DNA of 17,831 nucleotides from DASZYF01 sp035545535 (GTDB lineage Bacteria; Actinomycetota; Actinomycetes; Mycobacteriales; CAJCIY01), in assembly GCA_035545535.1 (NCBI GenBank), contig DASZYF010000063.1, positions 1-17,831 on the forward strand, given 5' to 3'. A program made the position numbers and the translations under genes. Shown here piece after piece: positions 1 through 6,635 of this stretch. Under the pieces are notes generated by a model that saw only the letters and a list, made by a program, of their open reading frames with translations, searched no databases and was not told the origin of the DNA. Numbering within the stretch: the stretch's first letter is position 1; each line of letters opens with the position of its first letter.

Positions 1-1
1 G

Positions 2-2116
2 CACGCCCCCACGTCGGCGAACCAGGTCGTGCTCGACCAGCACACGGTCGACGATCAGCACTTCGCCGTCGGCGACACGGTCAAGGTGGTCACGCGCGAC
101 GGCGTCGAGGCGGAGACGCTGGTCGGTGTCGTGAAGTTCGGCGACAGCGCCAGCCTGGCCGGCGCGGTGCTCGTCGCGTTCGACACCCCGACCGCGCAGC
201 ACCTGCTCGGCCTGACCGGTCAGTTCAACACCATCTCCATCACGGCGAAGAAGGGTGTGTCCGACGAGACGCTCGCCGCGGCCATCTCGGCGAAGGTCGG
301 CAAGAGCTACGACGTGCGCACGGGGGCGCAGACGCAGTCCGATGACAAGAAGGCGTTCGGCTTCGTCGGCAACGTGCGCTGGTTCCTGCTGATCTTCGCG
401 CTCATCTCGCTCGTCGTCGGCGCGTTCGTCATCGCCAACACGTTCCAGGTGCTCGTCACGCAACGGATCCGTGAGCTCGCGCTGCTGCGCGCGCTCGGGG
501 CGAGCCAGCGGCAGGTGCTGCGCTCGGTGGTCGCCGAAGGCGCGACCGTCGGACTGATCGGTGCCGTGCTCGGCGTCGCCGCCGGCCTCGGCATCGCCAC
601 CGGGCTCATGAAGGTGTTCCCCGGCGGCAGCGACAGCGGCCCGCTCGTGATCCGGGGCTGGACGTTCCTCTGGGGCCTGCTCACGGGTGTCGTGATGGCG
701 GTGCTCGCCTCGGTGCTTCCCGCCTACCAGGCGGGGCGGGTGCCGCCGGTGGCGGCGATGCGCGATGCCGATGCGCTCCCGCGGAAGCGCTCGCTGCGTC
801 AGCGCACGAGCTTCGGCCTGGGGCTGCTGGTCGCGGGCATCGTGGGCCTCGTCATCGGGCTCAACGGGAGCGGCACGACCGCGCTGATCGGCGTCGGCGT
901 CGGGGCGCTCCTCATCCTGCTCACCGTCGCGACGCTGTCGCCGCTGTTCTCCAGCCAGGTCCTGAACCTGCTCGGCGCGTGGCTGCCGCGCGCCGCCGGG
1001 ACCGTCGGTCGGCTTGCCCGCGAGAACGCGGTGCGCAACCCGCGCCGCTCGTCGGCCACCGCGGCGGCGCTGATGATCGGCATGGCGGTCGTCGCCGCGT
1101 TCACGGTGCTCGGCGCCTCCGCCAGCACGTCGTTCGGTGCGGTCGTGCACAAGAGCCTCAAGGCGCAGGTGGTCGTCTACCCGGAGAACCAGGGCAGCGA
1201 CACCGGCGTGCCGATCGCGCTCGTCCCCGAGGCGACGCGGATCCCCAAGGTCGGCTCCGCGACCGCGATCCAGTCCGTGCGCGGGCGCATCGACGACAAG
1301 AAGGGCGACCTCACCGTCGTGCAGCCGAACTGGCTGGACGCAGTCAACGTGCGCAAGGACACCGGCGACATCACGCTGCAGAAGGGCGACGTCCTCGTCG
1401 ACACGACGAAGGCCTCGGACAAGCATTGGGGCGTCGGCACCAAGCTCACGCTGCTCACCGCGCGCTCGGGCACGCAGACCGTCACGGTCTCCGGCACGTA
1501 CAAGCCGAACCAGCTCCTGGGTGACTACGTCATCGGCGCCGACACCGTGGCGGCCGACTCCACCGTCGCGCCGGTCGACGTGATCCTGCTCAGCGGCACG
1601 CCCGGCACGACACCGGATCAGCTGGCGAGCTCGATCAAGACCGCCCTGACGCAGGTCCCCGGTCTCAAGGTCGAGACGCAGGCCGAGTTCCTCAAGAGCG
1701 TGCAGAAGCAGATCGACCAGGTGCTGCAGTTCATCACGATCCTGCTCGCGTTCGCTTTCATCATCGCCTACCTCGGCGTCATCAACACGCTCGTGCTCTC
1801 GGTCGTGGAACGCACGCGGGAGATCGGTCTGCTGCGCGCGGTGGGCCTGACCCGCAAGCAGCTCAAGTGGACCCTGCGCTGGGAGTCGGTGCTCATCTCC
1901 GCCTACGGCGGCGTGCTGGGCATCGTCGTCGGCGGCGTGCTCGGCGCGGCGCTGGTCCACGCGCTCAAGGACCAGGGCATCACGGACCTGTCGCTGGCAC
2001 CGGGCCGGCTGATCTTCTACTTCGTCCTGGCCAGCGTGCTGGGTCTGGTCGCGGCCGGCATCCCGGGCCGCCGGGCCGCCAAGATGAAGCCGCTCGAGGC
2101 CATCGCGACGGTCTGA
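2..2116 (+). CDS. ABC transporter permease, FtsX/MacB family (5' truncated by window edge)
   Basis: This is the C-terminal 704 residues of a large integral-membrane permease; the frame is open to the left edge, so the start lies outside. The order is an extracytoplasmic domain, a membrane block (visible residues about 128-240), two hydrophobic stretches (about 265-310), a second extracytoplasmic domain (about 360-560) and a final membrane block (about 570-700). Both membrane blocks carry the FtsX-family signature after the first helix: RIRELALLRALGAS near 475-515 and RTREIGLLRAVGLTRKQL near 1815-1865. The protein ends in GRRAAKMKPLEAI, typical of the family. Two FtsX modules in one chain is the long-permease layout common in Actinomycetota, where a separate ATPase, presumably upstream, powers export or mechanotransmission of lipophilic or envelope substrates. 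The substrate is unknown. Family assignment is firm; the role is inferred. Confidence 0.93.
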   Translation, partial: HAPTSANQVVLDQHTVDDQHFAVGDTVKVVTRDGVEAETLVGVVKFGDSASLAGAVLVAFDTPTAQHLLGLTGQFNTISITAKKGVSDETLAAAISAKVGKSYDVRTGAQTQSDDKKAFGFVGNVRWFLLIFALISLVVGAFVIANTFQVLVTQRIRELALLRALGASQRQVLRSVVAEGATVGLIGAVLGVAAGLGIATGLMKVFPGGSDSGPLVIRGWTFLWGLLTGVVMAVLASVLPAYQAGRVPPVAAMRDADALPRKRSLRQRTSFGLGLLVAGIVGLVIGLNGSGTTALIGVGVGALLILLTVATLSPLFSSQVLNLLGAWLPRAAGTVGRLARENAVRNPRRSSATAAALMIGMAVVAAFTVLGASASTSFGAVVHKSLKAQVVVYPENQGSDTGVPIALVPEATRIPKVGSATAIQSVRGRIDDKKGDLTVVQPNWLDAVNVRKDTGDITLQKGDVLVDTTKASDKHWGVGTKLTLLTARSGTQTVTVSGTYKPNQLLGDYVIGADTVAADSTVAPVDVILLSGTPGTTPDQLASSIKTALTQVPGLKVETQAEFLKSVQKQIDQVLQFITILLAFAFIIAYLGVINTLVLSVVERTREIGLLRAVGLTRKQLKWTLRWESVLISAYGGVLGIVVGGVLGAALVHALKDQGITDLSLAPGRLIFYFVLASVLGLVAAGIPGRRAAKMKPLEAIATV

Positions 2117-2154
2117 CCGCGACCGTTAGGCTTCTCCGTCGGAGGATCGCGGTC
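2115..2154 (+). terminator. Possible stem-loop between permease stop and tRNA
   Basis: GACCGCGA (2115-2122) is the reverse complement of TCGCGGTC (2147-2154), with a small inner CTCC/GGAG hairpin (2134-2137 with 2141-2144). It begins within the permease stop codon, so it could end that transcript. There is no T-run after it. The loop contains TAGGCT (2126-2131), a TANNNT -10-like hexamer about 30 bases before the tRNA, so the region might instead be the tRNA promoter. Weak evidence either way. Confidence 0.3.
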
Positions 2155-2161
2155 CTCTGCT

Positions 2162-2246
2162 GGAGGATTCGCATAGTGGCCTAGTGCGCACGCTTGGAAA
2201 GCGTGTTGGGGGCAACCCCTCGCGAGTTCGAATCTCGCATCCTCCG
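2162..2246 (+). tRNA. tRNA-Ser, anticodon GGA
   Basis: A full class II cloverleaf can be drawn. The acceptor stem pairs GGAGGAT (2162-2168) with ATCCTCC (2239-2245), followed by discriminator G at 2246. The anticodon stem CACGC/GCGTG encloses loop TTGGAAA, giving anticodon GGA, which reads UCC and UCU. A long variable arm with GGGG/CCCC marks serine. The T arm is GCGAG-TTCGAAT-CTCGC. The 3' CCA is not encoded (CCG follows). The gene sits between the permease and the minus-strand DUF218 gene. No integrase or duplicated tRNA end suggests use as an attachment site. Confidence 0.97.
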
Positions 2247-2259
2247 CCGGCGTGGACGG

Positions 2260-3024
2260 TCAGTTGAGCGGGACCTTGGGGCCGAGGAAGCGCGGATCCG
2301 GGTGGGTCACCAGCGTCTGCCAGAGGGCCTTGCTGTCGGCGAGCAGCTCGCGGGCGACGAACTTCGCGTACATCGAGTGGTTCGTGCGTGACCACTCCGG
2401 CACGCTCACGCCGACGGCGTGCACGCCCACGCGCTGGCAGGTCCACAGCGCGCGCGACAGGTGGTAGTCGGTGGTGACGACGATCGCGCTGGTGACGCTG
2501 AAGATCGCCTTCGCGCGGTAGCACGAGTCGTAGGTGTCGAAGCCGGCGTGGTCCTGCGTGACGGCGCTCGCGGGCACGCCGTGCCGGCCGAGGTAGTCCT
2601 CCATGGCCTGCACCTCGTTGTGGAACACGGTGCCGTTGTCGCCGGTGACGAGGATGTGCTGCACCTTGTGTGCGCGGTAGAGCTGCACGGCGACGTCGAG
2701 GCGGTGCGCGAGGAAGCCGCTCGGCTTGTCCGGCGCGTCGAGGCCCGCACCGAAGACGATCGCCACCGGGGCGGCCGGGACGGAGGCGACGTCGTAGCGG
2801 TCGCCCTCGGTCGCGAGCGAGATGAGCGCCCACGGACCGAACAGCACGAAGGCGACGAAGCCGGTGCCGAGCGCCAGCAGCCGCCGTGGGCGCCGCCAGC
2901 GGCGCCAGAAGCCCGGGCGCGGCGCGGCCTCGACGGGGGGCTCGACCGATCGCTCCACGATGAGGTGCGTCGGATCGTTCCCGAGCGCGGCGTGCGGACC
3001 CGTCGGGGCGTCCGTCACCGTCAT
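2260..3024 (-). CDS. DUF218 (YdcF/SanA-like) membrane-anchored protein
   Basis: The product has 254 residues: a charged, Pro/Arg-rich cytoplasmic N-terminus, one transmembrane helix (about 49-71) and a DUF218 domain (about 86-210). Family features seen are VAIVFGAG (87-94), the helix with HRLDVAVQLY (107-116), ILVTGDNG (124-131), NE at 136-137, the GFDTYDSC block (161-168) and TTDYHLSRAL (184-193). SanA and YdcF proteins act at the envelope; SanA is linked to vancomycin exclusion in Enterobacteria, but the biochemical activity is unsettled, so no reaction is claimed. The chosen ATG follows a TACCGT -10-like element by six bases, suggesting a leaderless mRNA. A GTG two codons on, preceded by GGTGGG, is an alternative start. 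The 3' end faces the tRNA with a 13-bp gap. Confidence 0.85.
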   Translation of the reverse strand: MTVTDAPTGPHAALGNDPTHLIVERSVEPPVEAAPRPGFWRRWRRPRRLLALGTGFVAFVLFGPWALISLATEGDRYDVASVPAAPVAIVFGAGLDAPDKPSGFLAHRLDVAVQLYRAHKVQHILVTGDNGTVFHNEVQAMEDYLGRHGVPASAVTQDHAGFDTYDSCYRAKAIFSVTSAIVVTTDYHLSRALWTCQRVGVHAVGVSVPEWSRTNHSMYAKFVARELLADSKALWQTLVTHPDPRFLGPKVPLN

Positions 3025-3030
3025 CCCACC

Positions 3031-3036
3031 ACGGTA
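3031..3036 (-). promoter_or_regulatory. -10 element of a likely leaderless promoter (DUF218 gene)
   Basis: Read on the minus strand this is TACCGT, a TANNNT hexamer, followed by GGTGGG and then ATG at 3024. A transcript starting six to seven bases after the hexamer would begin at the start codon. No clear -35 is seen, which is common for actinobacterial promoters. Transcription start is inferred. Confidence 0.4.
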
Positions 3037-3059
3037 CGGGCCGAACGGCCGTGCTCCGG

Positions 3060-3893
3060 CTAGCCGACGAGGGTCGTGCCGCGAGCCACCAGCACGGCGA
3101 CGTCGACGGCTGCCGCAACGATCACGCCCGCGAACGCGGCCCCGCCGCGGCCACCGCGCTCGAGGCGCAGGCCGGTGATCACCGCGACGGCGGACACCGC
3201 GGGCAGCGCCAGGCCGGCCGCGGAACCCGACGGGGCGACGCCGAGCAGGCCGGACGCGGCGACCAGCAGCACGCCGGCTCCGCGCGCCGACCGCGCGAAG
3301 CCCAGCCGCTGCGGCAGGCCGCGCACACCCGTGATGCGATCGCCCTCGAGGTCCGGTAGCGCGTTCGCCAGGTGCGCGCCGGCGCCGAGCAGCGCGCCCG
3401 CCGCGGGCGCCCACCAGCGCGGCCACGGATGCCCCGCGAGGCCGAGCGTCACGAACACCGGCAGCAGCGCGAACGCCACGGCGTAGGTGAGGACCGACAC
3501 GACCGTCGCCTTGAGCCCGAGGTCGTAGGCCCACGCGCAGCCGACCGCGATCAGGTGGGCCACCGCTGCGCGCCAGCCGGAGAGCAGCGACAGGCCTGCG
3601 CAGGTGAGCAGCGCGACCGGGGCCGCGCGCAGCAGCGCCCGCTCGCTCACCTCGCCGCGCACGACGGGCTTGTCCGTGCGGCCGGTGGTGCGGTCCCGCG
3701 CCGCGTCCAGCCCGTCGTTCAGCCAGCCGACCGAGAGCTGGCCCGCCAGCACCGCGGCGGCAACCGCGACACAACCCGGCGCGCTCCGCCCCGCGCCGGC
3801 GGCGACCGCGGTGGTGACCGCCGTGACGGCGAGCGTGGGACCCAGGTGGCACGCGAGCGCGAAGCCCCGCACGGTCCGGCCCACGCGCCCCAT
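3060..3893 (-). CDS. UbiA-family membrane prenyltransferase
   Basis: This is a 277-residue polytopic membrane protein. Both Asp-rich motifs of the UbiA superfamily are present: NDGLDAARDRTTGRTDKP (59-76, with D60, D63 and D67) and DLEGDRITGVRGLPQRLG (181-198, with D181 and D185). These bind the Mg-diphosphate of the isoprenoid donor. WAYDLGLKAT (121-130) is also typical. Such enzymes transfer a polyprenyl group to an aromatic or other acceptor, for example in menaquinone or lipid synthesis; the acceptor here cannot be read from the sequence. The length fits the family. The ATG is preceded by GGAGGGAGG, a strong ribosome site at a good distance. The gene runs in the same direction as the DUF218 gene, which starts 35 bp after its stop, and is divergent from the S15 gene. 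Confidence 0.9.
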   Translation of the reverse strand: MGRVGRTVRGFALACHLGPTLAVTAVTTAVAAGAGRSAPGCVAVAAAVLAGQLSVGWLNDGLDAARDRTTGRTDKPVVRGEVSERALLRAAPVALLTCAGLSLLSGWRAAVAHLIAVGCAWAYDLGLKATVVSVLTYAVAFALLPVFVTLGLAGHPWPRWWAPAAGALLGAGAHLANALPDLEGDRITGVRGLPQRLGFARSARGAGVLLVAASGLLGVAPSGSAAGLALPAVSAVAVITGLRLERGGRGGAAFAGVIVAAAVDVAVLVARGTTLVG

Positions 3894-3902
3894 CGTCGCC
3901 TC

Positions 3903-3921
3903 CCTCCGGTCCGGCCGGAGG
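3903..3921 (-). promoter_or_regulatory. Hairpin overlapping the UbiA ribosome binding site
   Basis: CCTCCGG (3903-3909) and CCGGAGG (3915-3921) are perfect inverted copies around a 5-base loop. On the minus-strand mRNA the downstream arm contains the GGAGG that should recruit ribosomes for the prenyltransferase start at 3893. Folding would hide part of that site, although a second GAGG lies just outside. The sequence is seen; a regulatory role is inferred. Confidence 0.3.
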
Positions 3922-4040
3922 ATCGGCTCGTCACGCCGCCGCGACCCCGGCGCCGGCGGGTGCGCACGCCACACCCACCGACCGGCCAACCGACGCCCTC
4001 GGCCGAGAGGAGTACGGGCCCCGACGGCGAAGATCGGTGG

Positions 4041-6176
4041 ATGCGTCCCCACCCCCGGATCACCCTCCTCACCACCGCCGCGATGGTCGCGGTCGCCGGC
4101 GCCGCCCTCGGCACCGCCGGCGCGCACGCCGCCCCGGCCGTGGCCGCGGCCGCCCCGAACGCCCCCGCGCTGCCGCCGGCGACGCACACGGTCACGAAGA
4201 AGGCGCTGACCTTCACGGTGCACGTGGGCCCCAGCAACGGCACCACCTGCACCATCGACGCCGACCTCTACACGCCGAGCGGCGTGGACGCCGCGCACAA
4301 GGCGCCCGCGATCATGGCCACGAACGGCTTCGGTGGCAGCAAGCGCGACCAGGCGGGCCTCGCAGAGTTCTGGGCCGCGCGCGGCTACGTCTTCCTGTCC
4401 TACTCGGGCCTCGGCTTCGGCGCCCAGCCCGGAGGCGACAAGGGCAGCGGCTGCACGATCGAGCTCGACGACCCGGACTGGGACGGCAACGCGGGCAGCC
4501 AGCTGCTCGACTTCCTCGGCGGCATCAAGAAGGCCGATGACGGCACGGAGATCCACGACGTCGTGCTCGATCAAGTGGCGCACGACGGGAAGCACCACGC
4601 GGGTGACCCGCGCGTCGGCATGGTGGGCGGTTCCTACGGCGGGCAGATCCAGTTCGCCATCGCCGGCCGCGACCCGCGGCTCGACGCGATCATCCCGATC
4701 ATCACGTGGAACGACCTGAGCTACTCGCTCACGCCGAACGACACCTCGATCGTGCCGGGGCAGAGCGTCACCTACCTCACGCCCGGTGTCGCGAAGGTCG
4801 ACTGGGCCGCGCTGTTCTCCGCGCTCGGCATCGTCGACGGCGTCGAGGGTGTCGGCGGCTCCTTCGACACGTCGCACCTGAACAGCGGCACCTGCCCCAA
4901 CTTCGACCCGCGCGTGTGCCCGGGCCTGCTCAAGTCCGCGGCCACCGGCTACTCGGACCCGACGACCCTCGAGCTGCTGCGCCACGCCAGCGTGGTCAGC
5001 TACATGAGCCACATCCGCATCCCGACGTTCCTCGCGCAGGGTGAGAACGACACGCTGTTCAACCTGCAGGAGTCCGTGGCGACCTACCACGCGCTCAAGG
5101 CTCAGGGCACGCCGGTGAAGCTGCTGTTCCAGTCGTGGGGGCACAGCGGCGGCGTCGCGGGGCCCGGCGAGTGGGACGGCGACGCGAAGACCGACAGCTA
5201 CGAGCTGCGACTGTTCACCGCGTGGTTCGACCACTACCTGAAGGGCGACAAGGTCCCCACCGGTCCCGAGTTCGAGTACTTCCGCGACTGGATGTACCAC
5301 CCGGGCACCGCTAAGGGCAGCGACGCGGAGCCCGCAGCAGCGGCGGCCTACGGCTCGGCGACGTCGTTCCCGGCCACGAGCTCGCAGGTGTGGGACCTCT
5401 CCGGCGCGAGCTCGCTCGTTCCGCCGGGCACGGCGTCGGCGACCGCGAAGTCCTCGCCGTTCGTCACCACCCCGCAGTCGGGCGCCGCGACGAACTTCAG
5501 TGAGGTCAGCGCCGAGAACGACGCCCTGCCGTCGCAGCTGACCGTCGTGCACGACGACCCGGGCACGTTCGCGTCGTTCGCCACCGCACCGCTCACGCAG
5601 GACACGTACGTGGTGGGTTCGCCGGTGGCGCACTTCCACGTGTCCGCGCTGCCCGCACAGGTCGGGCAGGTCGTCGACCCGACGCTCGACCTCGTGCTGT
5701 TCGTCAAGCTCTACGACCGCGCACCCGACGGCTCGATCGAGCTGGTGCACCGGCTCATCGCCAAGGCGCGCATCAGCGACACGTCCGCACCGATCACCGT
5801 CGAGCTGCCGGGCATCGTGCACGACTTCGCGAAGGGCCACGCCGCCGAGCTGGTCATCGCCGGCGCCGACTCGGCCTACAAGGGCGACACCGCGGCGAAC
5901 GTCGTCACCGTCTCGGGCAGCGCGGCCGACCCGAGCACGCTCACGTTGCCGCTGGCACCGCGCGACCAGGACGTGCGCGCTGCCGCGGTGACCAAGCCGA
6001 CGACGAAGCCGAAGAAGCCGGTGAAGAAGCCGGCCGGCAACGGTGCGAACCCGACGGTGACCGCTCCGGGCGGCTCGCTGGCGGCGACCGGCCTCGGCGT
6101 CGTGCTGCCGATCGTCGCGGTGGTCCTCATCGGGCTCGCGGCCGCCATCGCCCGCATGCGACGAAGCGGGGACTGA
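4041..6176 (+). CDS. Secreted, wall-anchored S15/CocE-type peptidase or esterase
   Basis: The product has 711 residues with an N-terminal signal peptide (about 1-31, AHA-AP cleavage region). The alpha/beta-hydrolase core resembles peptidase S15 / X-Pro dipeptidyl-peptidase and CocE. The nucleophile motif GGSYGG gives Ser198, LAQGENDTLF gives Asp337 and SWGHSGG gives His368, so the triad looks complete. A C-terminal beta domain follows (about 385-645), as in S15 enzymes. Next come a Lys/Pro-rich linker (about 650-679), LAATG (680-684), a hydrophobic helix and a basic tail RMRR. This is the layout of a sortase substrate, and LAxTG is the class E sortase motif of Actinomycetota. It probably hydrolyses proline-containing peptides or acyl esters at the cell surface. 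The ATG at 4041 is the first that gives a signal peptide; the ribosome site is weak. Confidence 0.92.
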   Translation: MRPHPRITLLTTAAMVAVAGAALGTAGAHAAPAVAAAAPNAPALPPATHTVTKKALTFTVHVGPSNGTTCTIDADLYTPSGVDAAHKAPAIMATNGFGGSKRDQAGLAEFWAARGYVFLSYSGLGFGAQPGGDKGSGCTIELDDPDWDGNAGSQLLDFLGGIKKADDGTEIHDVVLDQVAHDGKHHAGDPRVGMVGGSYGGQIQFAIAGRDPRLDAIIPIITWNDLSYSLTPNDTSIVPGQSVTYLTPGVAKVDWAALFSALGIVDGVEGVGGSFDTSHLNSGTCPNFDPRVCPGLLKSAATGYSDPTTLELLRHASVVSYMSHIRIPTFLAQGENDTLFNLQESVATYHALKAQGTPVKLLFQSWGHSGGVAGPGEWDGDAKTDSYELRLFTAWFDHYLKGDKVPTGPEFEYFRDWMYHPGTAKGSDAEPAAAAAYGSATSFPATSSQVWDLSGASSLVPPGTASATAKSSPFVTTPQSGAATNFSEVSAENDALPSQLTVVHDDPGTFASFATAPLTQDTYVVGSPVAHFHVSALPAQVGQVVDPTLDLVLFVKLYDRAPDGSIELVHRLIAKARISDTSAPITVELPGIVHDFAKGHAAELVIAGADSAYKGDTAANVVTVSGSAADPSTLTLPLAPRDQDVRAAAVTKPTTKPKKPVKKPAGNGANPTVTAPGGSLAATGLGVVLPIVAVVLIGLAAAIARMRRSGD
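6078..6092 (+). other. LAATG sortase sorting motif
   Basis: Codons for LAATG are followed by about 20 hydrophobic residues and the tail RMRRSGD at the extreme C-terminus of the S15-type enzyme. This fits the LAxTG recognition motif of class E sortases. No sortase gene is present in the window. Confidence 0.7.
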
Positions 6177-6184
6177 CCGGCCAA

Positions 6185-6190
6185 TAGGGT
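6185..6190 (+). promoter_or_regulatory. -10 element of a likely leaderless promoter (thioesterase)
   Basis: TAGGGT lies six bases before the GTG at 6197. A transcript starting seven bases after it would begin with the start codon. An in-frame TAG at 6185-6187 rules out a longer N-terminus, and no ribosome site is seen. The element lies just after the S15 stop codon, so the thioesterase unit can be transcribed on its own. Confidence 0.4.
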
Positions 6191-6196
6191 GCGACC

Positions 6197-6634
6197 GTGA
6201 CGCCGTCACCCGACGACTTCCCGTTCCGCATCGAGATCCCGGCGCGGTTCGCCGACCTCGACGTGAACATGCACCTCAACAACACGGCGGTCTCGACGTT
6301 CTACGAGGACGCCCGCACCACCATGCACATGGCGAAGCTCCGCCCTTGGCTGGGCGCCGAGCCTCCGCGCCGCTCGCGCCTGTTCGTGGCGCGGACCACG
6401 ATCGAGTACTTCGTCGAGGGCCCCTACCCCGCGACGTACACGGTCGCCATCGGCATCTCGAAGGTCGGGACGGCGTCGTTCGTCGACAGCCTCGGCCTGT
6501 TCACCGGCGGCCAGCTGATCGGTGCGTGCGACACGGTGATGGTGCACAGCTTCGGGAGCGGCAGCGCGCCGATCCCGGACGACATGCGCGAGCTGCTGGC
6601 CACCCTCACGGCGACGTCGCTGCTGCGGCACTGA
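6197..6634 (+). CDS. Acyl-CoA thioesterase, 4HBT hotdog fold
   Basis: This is a 145-residue single hotdog domain, the usual size for YbgC/FadM-type thioesterases. The signature is RFADLDVNMHLNNTAVSTFY (17-36) continuing into EDAR, where Asp22 sits at the catalytic aspartate position, followed by the central helix. RTTIEYFVEGPYPATYTVAI and the later strands complete the fold. It should hydrolyse an acyl-CoA to free acid and CoA in the cytosol; chain length is not predictable. GTG is the first possible start because a stop lies four codons before it. The carboxyltransferase gene begins one base after its stop, so the two are surely co-transcribed and probably translationally coupled. Confidence 0.88.
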   Translation: MTPSPDDFPFRIEIPARFADLDVNMHLNNTAVSTFYEDARTTMHMAKLRPWLGAEPPRRSRLFVARTTIEYFVEGPYPATYTVAIGISKVGTASFVDSLGLFTGGQLIGACDTVMVHSFGSGSAPIPDDMRELLATLTATSLLRH

Positions 6635-6635
6635 C

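Noticed and set aside
2162..2260. tRNA-Ser as a mobile-element attachment site
   Set aside because: There is no integrase, no repeated tRNA 3' end and no composition shift nearby; the flanking genes look chromosomal.
3025..3852. In-frame upstream extension of the DUF218 gene
   Set aside because: It lies across the UbiA gene in another frame and reads as Arg/Gly-rich sequence. The ATG at 3024 gives a plausible N-terminus plus one membrane helix.
3372..4040. In-frame N-terminal extension of the S15 gene
   Set aside because: It is antisense to the UbiA gene, Arg/Ala-rich and without similarity. The ATG at 4041 directly yields a signal peptide.
3894..6209. Very long minus-strand open frame (the first part of a 1049-codon frame) opposite the S15 gene
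   Set aside because: It is low-complexity Arg/Val/Gly-rich sequence, as expected for the reverse of a high-GC gene. The plus strand has a signal peptide, catalytic triad and sorting signal. Only the last 277 codons (3060-3893, UbiA) are real.
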